Origin: Veillonella denticariosi JCM 15641
Lineage (GTDB): Bacteria > Bacillota > Negativicutes > Veillonellales > Veillonellaceae
Assembly (NCBI RefSeq): GCF_002959855.1
Contig: NZ_PPDB01000003.1
Location: 536,372-600,371 of the forward strand
Reading direction: 5' to 3'
DNA length: 64,000 nucleotides
Shown here piece by piece: positions 31,040 to 40,700 of the stretch (its first letter is position 1; each line of letters begins with the position of its first letter). The notes beneath the pieces were generated by a model. It made no database searches. It was not told where the DNA came from and saw only the letters and a program-made list of their open reading frames with translations. The position numbers and the translations under genes are program-made.

Positions 31040-34000
31040 ATGAATCGAATTTATAATGTCATTTGGAATCGTACAAAGGGTTGTTACGTAGTCGTGGCGG
31101 AAACAGCTAAGAATATGACGAAACGATCTTCTTTGTCGGTTGTATTCTCTAAAATGGTAGGCGCTACAGTAGTTGCCGTTATGTTGACAGGCGTTATGAT
31201 GCCTACGGATGCTTTGGGGGCACCTATTACAAGAGGTACCGGTGCGACAGCTGAAAATGATGGTGGTATCGCGATTGGTGATAGAACAAATGCTCGTGGT
31301 GACTATAGTGTGGCTATGGGTACAGACGCTACTGTTGGTAAAAATGATCCATCTGAATCTGAAAGCCAAAACGGTATCGCTATCGGTCATGGTGCCACAG
31401 TAAGTGTTAACCCTGCTACGGCAACACCGGGCATCACGGATAAGAGCGGTGGTATCGCCATCGGTCATAGTGCGGAAACAAGAGATATAAACACAATCGC
31501 TATTGGTACGGGTACATTAGGGCAAGGTGCGCAAGCTGTAGCTATCGGTCGTAATGCGAATACCATTGCTAATAATGGTGTAGCCATCGGTAATGAAGCA
31601 AAAGTACAATCCACGAACGGCTTTGCGTTGGGAAACAATGCACGTGCCGGCTATGATGAAAGCAATAACTTGATAGGTCTTGATAATGATCAGGCTTTCG
31701 GTTCCAATGCACGTGCTTACGGTGGATCCTCCATGGCATTCGGTAATAATGCGAAGGCATCTAAAGGTGGTGCTATCGCTATGGGGAACGGTTCCCAATC
31801 CCGAGGCGATTGGGGCGTAGCCATCGGTAACGGCGCTAAAGCATTGGCGCAAGGTGCTCGCGCAATCGGTGCTAACTCTACAGCTGACGCTACTAATGCT
31901 GCTGCTATGGGTTGGGATAGTTCCGCTAGCGGTGAAGCCTCTATTGCTATCGGTGAAACGGCAAAAGCGACGAAGGAAAATGCTATTTCTATAGGGACAA
32001 AAGCTAAGGCTACTAAGCAAGATGCTATCGCTATCGGTAATGGATCGGAATCAAACGGTACAAGTTCCGCCGTTATCGGGTCTAAAAATATTGTCAACTC
32101 CGATGATACGTATGTATGGGGGACTAATAACGGAACTATTAACTCTAAATTCTCCAGTGTTATGGGGAATAATAACCATTTGGATACGACGGAGGAAGGG
32201 GCCCATATTATGGGTAACAACTCCACTGTATCCGCAAAGGGTAGCATGGCGTTAGGTAACTGGGCATATGCGACGGCTATAGACTCTTTTGTTATGGGGA
32301 ATAATGCCCGTGTGGATCAGGCTAATTCCGTAGCGCTAGGTACTAACTCAACGACGGAAACTATAGTAAGTACTCCGAATGCAACTGTTAACGGTGTCAA
32401 TAAGACCTTTGCCGGCGGTACAGCTCAAGGTACCGTAAGTATCGGTGCCAATAATGTAGCCGGTGTGGCAGGTATTAAAAAATACTATCGTACGCTTACT
32501 AATTTGGCTGCCGGTCGTATCGATGCTAATAGTACAGATGCTATCAATGGCAGTCAGTTACATGCTGTAAAAGAAGAAGTTGAAAGAGGGCTTAATTTCG
32601 ATGCTAATACAGGCGGCACGAAAAATAATAAATTAGGCTCTAAAGTTACCATCAAAGGTGACGGCAGCAATATCAATACGGCAATCACACAAGCTAATGG
32701 TGATACAACTATTAATATGACTTTAGGTAACACCGTTACAATAGGTGCAACGAACCCTGTAACGATTAATGGTACTACAGGCCATGTAACAGGCCTTCAA
32801 AATAAAGACTGGAATGTAGATAGTCCTGTGGCTGTATCTGGCCGCGCTGCAACGGAAGATCAGTTGAAGAAGGTAAACGATAAAGTTAATACTAATAAGG
32901 ATCAAATCGATAAGAATAAACAAGCTATCACTGATAATAAGCAAAATATTACAAACAATGCCGGCAATATTGCTCAAAACAAGCAAGACATCTCCACTAT
33001 TAATACAAAAATTAATAAAGGCTTGAATTTTGCTGGCGATACAGGTGCTGTAAGCAACAGAAAATTAGGTGATACCGTAACTGTAAAAGGCGGTGCTACA
33101 GGCACATTGTCCGACGGTAATATCGGTGTTGAATCTGACGGCAACGGTACATTAAATCTAAAATTGGCGAAAACGTTAACCGGTCTAGAAAGCGTTACTG
33201 CCGGCGGTACAACAATCAACAACGACGGCTTGACTGTAGGCGGTAAGACCTATGTAACGCCGAACGGCATCGACGCGAACAATCAAAAGATTACCAACGT
33301 GGCGGACGGCAGCAATCCTAATGATGCAGTTAACTACGGTCAGTTACAAAAAGCTATCAACGGTACTGCGAAGGCATCCACTGTGAAAGCGAAGGATGCG
33401 AATGTAACCGTAACGGAAGGTACAAATGCGGCAGGCGGTAAGGAATATACTGTCGGTCTCGGTAATAAAATTACCGTAGGTACAACGAACCCTGTAACCG
33501 TAGATGGTGATACAGGTCATGTGACAGGCCTCACGAATACGGATTGGAATGTGGATAATCCTGTAGCTGTATCCGGTCGTGCTGCGACGGAAGATCAGTT
33601 GAAGAAGGTTAACGACAAAGTTAATACGAATAAATCCGCTATTGATAAAAATGCCGGAAATATCGCTAATAATAAAAATGATATCGATAAGAACAAGCAG
33701 GACATCGCTGGTAATAAACAAAACATTGCGAAAAATGCCGGAGATATCGCCAACAATACGCAGAACATCAATAAGAATAAACAGGATATTTCCGATATCA
33801 ATAAGACTCTTGAAAAAGGTTTGAACTTTGCCGGTGATACCGGTGCCGTAAGCAACAGAAAATTAGGTGATACCGTAACTATCAAAGGCGGTGCTGATGC
33901 AGCTAAATTATCCGACAATAATATCGGTGTTGTATCTGACGGCAACGGTACATTGAATGTAAAATTGGCAAAAGAATTACAGGGGTTAACGTCTACAACT

Positions 34001-35932
34001 TTCACAAACGGTGGTAATAATACTGTTATCAACGGTGAAGGAATGACAATCAATCCTGCCGGCGGTAATAAGGTGAGCCTCACAAAAGACGGCTTAAACA
34101 ACGGCGGCAACAAGATTACCAATGTAGCCAACGGTACGGATCCTATGGATGCGGTTAATAAATCCCAATTGGATAACGCTACAGCGAAAGCCTCCACGAC
34201 GGTCTCTCAAGGCAGCAATATCACTGTTACACCTAGCGATAACGCTAATGGTTCCAAGAATTATGAAGTAAGCCTTAAAGATCAGGTGACATTGGGCAAA
34301 GATGCGGGGAAACAAGTTTCCTTTGATGGTACAAACGGAACTATCAAAGCCGGCGATAAGGTAACTATCGACGGTAAAGACGGCAAGATTGCGGCAGGCA
34401 AAGTCGCTGTTGACGGTAAAGACGGTTATGTGACAGGTCTGGAAAACAAAGATTGGGATCCTGACAACATCACAAGCGGTCGTGCTGCTACAGAAGACCA
34501 ATTGCAAAAATCCCACAAATCCTTGGATAATAAGATTACTAATCTAGGCGATGAAATCACGAAAAAAGGTATGAATTTCGCTGGCAATACAGGTGAATTC
34601 CATCGTGATCTAGGCCAAAAGGTTACTATCAAAGGTGAAGGTACAGAGTCTGACAATAAATATTCCGGTGAGAATATTAAGACCGTAGCCGAAAACGGTA
34701 ATGTTACTATCAAGATGGCGAAAGATCTTAAGACTTACAGCGTAACTACTGATAAAGTAAAAGTCGGTAAAAACGGTCAAGACGGTGTATCCATTACAGG
34801 TCCTGACGGTACAGACGGCAAAGTAGGTATCACAGGCAAAGACGGTAAAGATGCTGTATCCATGTCCGGTAAAGACGGTGTCGGTCATATCGGTTTAACC
34901 GGTAAAGACGGCCGCAATGCGGATATAACTGTCGATAAAGGTGATCCGGACCTCAACGGTAACGACATCACTCGTATTAAGTACCAGGACGAAAATGGTA
35001 AGACACACCAAGTGGCAACTAAAGACGATGGTATGAAATACGGTGGCGATAGCGGTTCCGTAATCAAGAAAAAGCTTAACGAACAAGTTAATGTAGTGGG
35101 TGGCATTACTGATGCTAGCAAGTTGACATCCGAAGATAACTTGGGCGTCGTATCCGACGGTAGCAATAACCTTAAGGTTCGTATGGCGAAAGACTTGAAA
35201 GGTCTTGAAACCGTAACGACTAAGGACGCTGACGGTAATACGACCGTTATGAACGGTGGCGGTGTGACCATCACTCCGGCCGGCGGCAACCAGGTGAGCC
35301 TCACAAAAGACGGCCTCGACAACGGCGGCAATACGATCAGTAATGTCGGCCCTGGCGTAAACGGAACCGATGCGGTTAACGTAAATCAATTGAAAGATGC
35401 TACTGACGGCTTGTCAAATGCCATTAATGCGGTAGCGGGCGAAACACAACGTGTAGGCGCTCATGCGGCGGCACTTTCAGCGTTGAAACCTATTCAGTAC
35501 GATCCGTTGGAACCGACTCAAGTGATGGCCGGCATCGGCAACTATCGCGGTGAAACAGCGGCGGCTCTAGGCATTGCTCATTATACGGCGGAAGATACGA
35601 TGTTCCATGTAGGAATGTCCGTAGGTAGCCACCATAACATGGTCAATGCCGGTGTAACTCGTAAATTCGGTACTTCCGATGCTAAGAAAGCGGTTCCTGA
35701 ACGATACAAGGGCGGCCCTATCAGCTCTATTTATGTGTTGCAAGATGAAGTGACAGCGTTGAAAGCTGAAAATGTACGCATGCAAGAAAGCCTCAATGAG
35801 CTGTCTTCTGTTAAGGATGATAATGCACGTATGCAACAACGTATTGATGAATTATCCTCTGTGAAGGAAGATAATGAACAAATGAAGGCTCAAATTGCAT
35901 TGTTGATGCAACAAGCAGGGCTTACAAAGTAA
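31040..35932 (+). CDS. Trimeric autotransporter adhesin 1 (1630 aa)
   Basis: The N-terminus is an extended signal (ESPR) [20 protein letters not shown] with cleavage near residue 60. A YadA-type head follows (repeats of GxxAIGxxAxA, about 65-440), then neck motifs ([11 protein letters not shown]), stalk coiled coils rich in NKQxI, and repeated TrpRing/GIN-like modules. A GKDGxDGV-rich segment follows. The YadA anchor is [19 protein letters not shown] ... [12 protein letters not shown]. After it come 86 more residues (from 35672): RYKGGPISS, then a coiled coil with an ELSSVKxDN repeat. It would trimerise and display an adhesive fibre. Secreted partner gene 36039 follows. Confidence 0.92.
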   Translation: MNRIYNVIWNRTKGCYVVVAETAKNMTKRSSLSVVFSKMVGATVVAVMLTGVMMPTDALGAPITRGTGATAENDGGIAIGDRTNARGDYSVAMGTDATVGKNDPSESESQNGIAIGHGATVSVNPATATPGITDKSGGIAIGHSAETRDINTIAIGTGTLGQGAQAVAIGRNANTIANNGVAIGNEAKVQSTNGFALGNNARAGYDESNNLIGLDNDQAFGSNARAYGGSSMAFGNNAKASKGGAIAMGNGSQSRGDWGVAIGNGAKALAQGARAIGANSTADATNAAAMGWDSSASGEASIAIGETAKATKENAISIGTKAKATKQDAIAIGNGSESNGTSSAVIGSKNIVNSDDTYVWGTNNGTINSKFSSVMGNNNHLDTTEEGAHIMGNNSTVSAKGSMALGNWAYATAIDSFVMGNNARVDQANSVALGTNSTTETIVSTPNATVNGVNKTFAGGTAQGTVSIGANNVAGVAGIKKYYRTLTNLAAGRIDANSTDAINGSQLHAVKEEVERGLNFDANTGGTKNNKLGSKVTIKGDGSNINTAITQANGDTTINMTLGNTVTIGATNPVTINGTTGHVTGLQNKDWNVDSPVAVSGRAATEDQLKKVNDKVNTNKDQIDKNKQAITDNKQNITNNAGNIAQNKQDISTINTKINKGLNFAGDTGAVSNRKLGDTVTVKGGATGTLSDGNIGVESDGNGTLNLKLAKTLTGLESVTAGGTTINNDGLTVGGKTYVTPNGIDANNQKITNVADGSNPNDAVNYGQLQKAINGTAKASTVKAKDANVTVTEGTNAAGGKEYTVGLGNKITVGTTNPVTVDGDTGHVTGLTNTDWNVDNPVAVSGRAATEDQLKKVNDKVNTNKSAIDKNAGNIANNKNDIDKNKQDIAGNKQNIAKNAGDIANNTQNINKNKQDISDINKTLEKGLNFAGDTGAVSNRKLGDTVTIKGGADAAKLSDNNIGVVSDGNGTLNVKLAKELQGLTSTTFTNGGNNTVINGEGMTINPAGGNKVSLTKDGLNNGGNKITNVANGTDPMDAVNKSQLDNATAKASTTVSQGSNITVTPSDNANGSKNYEVSLKDQVTLGKDAGKQVSFDGTNGTIKAGDKVTIDGKDGKIAAGKVAVDGKDGYVTGLENKDWDPDNITSGRAATEDQLQKSHKSLDNKITNLGDEITKKGMNFAGNTGEFHRDLGQKVTIKGEGTESDNKYSGENIKTVAENGNVTIKMAKDLKTYSVTTDKVKVGKNGQDGVSITGPDGTDGKVGITGKDGKDAVSMSGKDGVGHIGLTGKDGRNADITVDKGDPDLNGNDITRIKYQDENGKTHQVATKDDGMKYGGDSGSVIKKKLNEQVNVVGGITDASKLTSEDNLGVVSDGSNNLKVRMAKDLKGLETVTTKDADGNTTVMNGGGVTITPAGGNQVSLTKDGLDNGGNTISNVGPGVNGTDAVNVNQLKDATDGLSNAINAVAGETQRVGAHAAALSALKPIQYDPLEPTQVMAGIGNYRGETAAALGIAHYTAEDTMFHVGMSVGSHHNMVNAGVTRKFGTSDAKKAVPERYKGGPISSIYVLQDEVTALKAENVRMQESLNELSSVKDDNARMQQRIDELSSVKEDNEQMKAQIALLMQQAGLTK
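31355..32595 (+). repeat. Exact 1241-bp repeat, copy in adhesin 1
   Basis: By eye this block matches 38090-39330 base for base at a constant offset of 6735, covering most of the head and first neck. Synonymous differences appear on both sides, so the ends are sharp. Confidence 0.75.
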
Positions 35933-35999
35933 ATTTGACTTGATTAAATGGGTTATTTAGTATACTCTATTCATGTAAGAATCATGTAAGGAATATGAA

Positions 36000-36021
36000 A
36001 GCCGCCCTTCGGGGGGCGGCT
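36000..36021 (+). terminator. GC hairpin between adhesin 1 and its partner
   Basis: GCCGCCC-loop-GGGCGGC with no U-run, 10 bases before the partner ribosome-binding site. More likely an intercistronic attenuator or RNA-stability element than a full terminator. Confidence 0.55.
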
Positions 36022-36038
36022 CGTCATTAGGAGGATTT

Positions 36039-36683
36039 ATGAAATTCAAAAAATTTATGCCTGTATTGGCGCTTGCTTGTGTATGTGCGGTAGGTCAAGC
36101 GGATGCGGCTCAAGATCGATTGATGATGCCGGAACAACCTGCTGAACCGTTAAACGTGATTGAAGCGGAAGTCGCAGTTCCTGTACCTAGCGAAGAAGTT
36201 CGCGATGTTGTGAATGCTTTCACACAATTCCAATTGGATCAGAAGGGCAAACGCATCATGGATGATACGCGCGTTATGAAGGGGCAAGAGCGCTATCGTA
36301 ATAATGTATTATATTACATGAACGTTCGCCGCAGCTGGTACATCGTGAGCCATCGTTACAAGAACGACAGCTATGCGCGCTTGGCGTTAGACCGTTTGTA
36401 TAATGATTACAAACAGTTCTTTACGGACCATGTGACGGTGTCGGAAGACGGTAAATTGGATTACGCACAACAAATCATCGATATTTTAGATCGTAATACG
36501 GCCAATATTCATGATGATGAATTGCGTTTCTACATGAATGAAATGGTGATCTTCAGCTTGAACGAAGCCATGAAAGACGGTAATAATCGCGTGAAACCTG
36601 TGGGGGAACAGGCGGCTCCGGAACCGGAAGACGCTCATGTAGTTGACCTTCGTGCTGCGATTAATGCACCGACAATTCAATAA
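36039..36683 (+). CDS. Secreted helical partner of adhesin 1
   Basis: This 214-residue protein has a signal (KFKKFMPVLALACVCAVGQADA) and a mature part that is mainly helical. It has no family I know, but shares with the 62657 protein the motif DDELRFYMNEMVIF (159-172 here) and the ending VVDLRAAI. Both genes follow a trimeric adhesin across a GC hairpin. A periplasmic helper in adhesin folding or anchoring is a reasonable inference from this repeated arrangement. AGGAGGA precedes ATG 36039. Confidence 0.6.
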   Translation: MKFKKFMPVLALACVCAVGQADAAQDRLMMPEQPAEPLNVIEAEVAVPVPSEEVRDVVNAFTQFQLDQKGKRIMDDTRVMKGQERYRNNVLYYMNVRRSWYIVSHRYKNDSYARLALDRLYNDYKQFFTDHVTVSEDGKLDYAQQIIDILDRNTANIHDDELRFYMNEMVIFSLNEAMKDGNNRVKPVGEQAAPEPEDAHVVDLRAAINAPTIQ

Positions 36684-36755
36684 TTTAGATTATTCAATTA
36701 TAAGAATTAAGTGTTGTTGTGTTGTATTGTATTTCTTATAATTGTATAACCGATA

Positions 36756-36801
36756 AAAAATATCGGGGTGTTGTTTGTATTAACAATACCCCGATATTTT
36801 T
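36756..36801. terminator. Bidirectional terminator
   Basis: AAAAATATCGGGGT / ACCCCGATATTTTT with an inner TTGTT/AACAA pair. The stop codon of the minus-strand gene lies at its edge. Confidence 0.9.
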
Positions 36802-37066
36802 ATGCATATAATTTTGCAATCAATGTGATTCGCTGACCTTGAATCACCTTATATGTAATTTTTTTTACGATGGCCGTAAAGTTGTGGCGCAAAAATTTTA
36901 ACTGATCGTTAGGCTGAACGTCCGTGTCGTATGTGAACACGCCTTCTTCTCCGTTAAAACGTCCTTTGATTGTGAAAGTTTGATTATCTCTCGTGACTAC
37001 GATATCTTCTTCGTTAACCGGATTCGGTTTGTCTATATTTTGTTCTAAGATATTGAGTTCTGACAT
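36800..37066 (-). CDS. Small cytoplasmic hypothetical protein
   Basis: This is an 88-residue protein (SELNILEQNIDKPNPVNEED start) with strand-rich middle VTRDNQTFTIKGRFNGEEG and no signal. I do not recognise it. ATG 37066 has GGAGGA at a good distance; the longer frame from 37120 lacks one. It sits inside the adhesin cluster on the opposite strand. Confidence 0.6.
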   Translation of the reverse strand: MSELNILEQNIDKPNPVNEEDIVVTRDNQTFTIKGRFNGEEGVFTYDTDVQPNDQLKFLRHNFTAIVKKITYKVIQGQRITLIAKLYA

Positions 37067-37774
37067 AGATGAGTTCCTCCTTTCTGCTTTCAGTATAACA
37101 GGAAAAGTTAAAAAACACATGGAGTGACTGTATAAATAGTTTTCATATACGTATGCTCTATTTCTATGAAGTCCACAAAGCTCATCGGACCGCGTTCGTA
37201 GCGTAAAAATAAAAGAAAAGGAATGCCGGTATTATGGCTTTCACCGATCATTCCTTTTCTCACATAATAGAATGTACCCTCATAGACATGTGTAATGTGC
37301 TATAGTTAATTGGCTTAAGTAGGTATGTAGTAATTGTGTACGTACATTGAGTCGAGATGGCAGAACGCCGTGTACGATATCCGTTTATGACGAGATACCA
37401 TTCTATTATACGGTCATCATAAAACAGGATGATGAAGAGAAAATAAATTGGTTACATATGGTGTGATATTATTACATAATTATTGAGAGTTTGGCATTAT
37501 TTATGAAAGTAGGTGAATAATAGTTAAAAAATACAGTGTTTATGCAGAATATTCAGTATATTTAATTTTATCGAAATTATTAATAATTTAAATACAAAAT
37601 TTTGTGAAAATAAAATGAAAAAAATTTTACTTTTCCAGTAAAATGTGGTATTTTAGATATACACATTCAAGAATGTCGATAAATTCTCAATACATCATCG
37701 GTACATCATTGTTATTTCATTAAAATGTAGATAGTTAGTTAGTAAGTTTTATAAGTTTTATAGGAGAAAGATTA
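37067..37774. other. Leader region of adhesin 2, no gene
   Basis: About 700 AT-rich bases. It holds the minus-strand hairpin at 37214-37260 and a TTTACTTTTCCAGTAAAAT element (37626-37644) that resembles one before adhesin 3 (44378-44396). A GGAG ribosome-binding site lies just before 37775. Confidence 0.5.
37214..37260 (-). terminator. Terminator reading leftward
   Basis: AGAAAAGGAATG pairs perfectly with CATTCCTTTTCT, with CGGT/ACCG inside the loop; on the minus strand a T-rich run follows. Confidence 0.65.
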
Positions 37775-40700
37775 ATGAATCGAGTATTTAAAGTGATTTG
37801 GAATCGCACAAAGGGCTGCTATGTTGTTGTGGCGGAAACAGCAAAGAACATGACGAAACGTTCCTCGTTGTCGGTTGTATTCTCTAAAATGGTAGGCGCT
37901 ACAGCAGTTGCAGTTATGTTGACAGGCGTTATGATGCCGACGGATGCTTTGGGTGCACCTATTACAAGAGGTACCGGTGCGACAGCTGAAAACGACGGCG
38001 GTATCGCGATTGGTGATAGAACAAATGCCCGTGGTGACTATAGTGTGGCTATGGGTACAGACGCTACCGTCGGTAAAAACGATCCGTCCGAATCTGAAAG
38101 CCAAAACGGTATCGCTATCGGTCATGGTGCCACAGTAAGTGTTAACCCTGCTACGGCAACACCGGGCATCACGGATAAGAGCGGTGGTATCGCCATCGGT
38201 CATAGTGCGGAAACAAGAGATATAAACACAATCGCTATTGGTACGGGTACATTAGGGCAAGGTGCGCAAGCTGTAGCTATCGGTCGTAATGCGAATACCA
38301 TTGCTAATAATGGTGTAGCCATCGGTAATGAAGCAAAAGTACAATCCACGAACGGCTTTGCGTTGGGAAACAATGCACGTGCCGGCTATGATGAAAGCAA
38401 TAACTTGATAGGTCTTGATAATGATCAGGCTTTCGGTTCCAATGCACGTGCTTACGGTGGATCCTCCATGGCATTCGGTAATAATGCGAAGGCATCTAAA
38501 GGTGGTGCTATCGCTATGGGGAACGGTTCCCAATCCCGAGGCGATTGGGGCGTAGCCATCGGTAACGGCGCTAAAGCATTGGCGCAAGGTGCTCGCGCAA
38601 TCGGTGCTAACTCTACAGCTGACGCTACTAATGCTGCTGCTATGGGTTGGGATAGTTCCGCTAGCGGTGAAGCCTCTATTGCTATCGGTGAAACGGCAAA
38701 AGCGACGAAGGAAAATGCTATTTCTATAGGGACAAAAGCTAAGGCTACTAAGCAAGATGCTATCGCTATCGGTAATGGATCGGAATCAAACGGTACAAGT
38801 TCCGCCGTTATCGGGTCTAAAAATATTGTCAACTCCGATGATACGTATGTATGGGGGACTAATAACGGAACTATTAACTCTAAATTCTCCAGTGTTATGG
38901 GGAATAATAACCATTTGGATACGACGGAGGAAGGGGCCCATATTATGGGTAACAACTCCACTGTATCCGCAAAGGGTAGCATGGCGTTAGGTAACTGGGC
39001 ATATGCGACGGCTATAGACTCTTTTGTTATGGGGAATAATGCCCGTGTGGATCAGGCTAATTCCGTAGCGCTAGGTACTAACTCAACGACGGAAACTATA
39101 GTAAGTACTCCGAATGCAACTGTTAACGGTGTCAATAAGACCTTTGCCGGCGGTACAGCTCAAGGTACCGTAAGTATCGGTGCCAATAATGTAGCCGGTG
39201 TGGCAGGTATTAAAAAATACTATCGTACGCTTACTAATTTGGCTGCCGGTCGTATCGATGCTAATAGTACAGATGCTATCAATGGCAGTCAGTTACATGC
39301 TGTAAAAGAAGAAGTTGAAAGAGGGCTTAACTTCGATGCTAATACAGGTGGCGCGAAAAATAATAAATTAGGCTCTAAAGTTACCATCAAAGGCGACGGC
39401 AACAATATCAATACGGCAATCACACAAGCTAATGGTGATACAACTATTAACATGACCCTAGGTAATACCATTAAATTAGGTACAGCAAATCCTGTAACTA
39501 TTGACGGTACTACAGGGCATGTAACGGGGCTTCAAAATAGAGACTGGAATGTAGAGAATCCTGTGGCCGTATCCGGCCGTGCCGCTACAGAAGATCAGTT
39601 GAAAAAGGTAAACGAAAAAGTTAATACCAATAAGGCTGCAATCGATAAAAATGCCGGAGATATCAATACTAATAAACAAAATATCACAAAAAATGCCGGT
39701 GATATCACTACTAATAAGCAAAATATTACAAACAATGCCGGCAATATTGCTCAAAACAAGCAAGATATCTCCACTATTAATACAAAAATTAATAAAGGCT
39801 TGAACTTTGCCGGTGATACAGGTACTGTAAGCAACAGACAATTAGGCGACACTGTAACTGTTAAAGGCGGTGCTACAGGCACATTATCCGACGGTAATAT
39901 CGGTGTTGTATCCGACGGCAATGGCACATTGAATGTGAAATTAGCTAAAACATTGACTGGCTTGGACAGCGTTACAGCTGGTAATACTAAGATTGATAAC
40001 GGCGGCTTGACTGTAGGCGGTAAAACATATGTATCTCCAACAGGGCTCAATGCGAATAATCAAAAGATTACTAATGTTGCTAATGGTAGCGACCCTAGCG
40101 ATGCAGTTAACTATAGTCAATTACAAGCTGCTATCGGCGGTACAGCCAAAGCATCCACTGTAAAAGCAAAGGATGCGAATGTAACTGTAACAGAAGGTAC
40201 AAACGCAGCAGGCGGTAAGGAATATACTGTTGGCTTAGGCAATAAAATTACCGTAGGTACAGCACATCCTGTAACTGTAGATGGTGATGCTGGTCATGTA
40301 ACAGGCCTTACAAATACAGATTGGGATGTAGATAATCCTGTAGCTGTACCTGGCCGTGGTGCGACAGAAGATCAGTTGAAAAAGGTTAATGATAAAGTTA
40401 ACACTAATAAAACTGCTATCGATAAAAATGCCGGAGATATCACTACTATCAATACAACTCTTGATAAAGGCTTGAACTTTGATGGTGACTCCGGTGCAGT
40501 TATCAATAAAAAATTAGGTGAAAAACTATCCGTCAAAGGCGGTGCAACAGGCACATTATCCGATGGTAATATCGGTGTTGAATCTGACGGCAATGGCACA
40601 TTGAATGTGAAATTAGCTAAAACATTGACTGGCTTGGACAGCGTTACAGCTGGTAATACTAAGATTGATAACGGTGGTTTGACTGTAGGTGGCAAGACCT

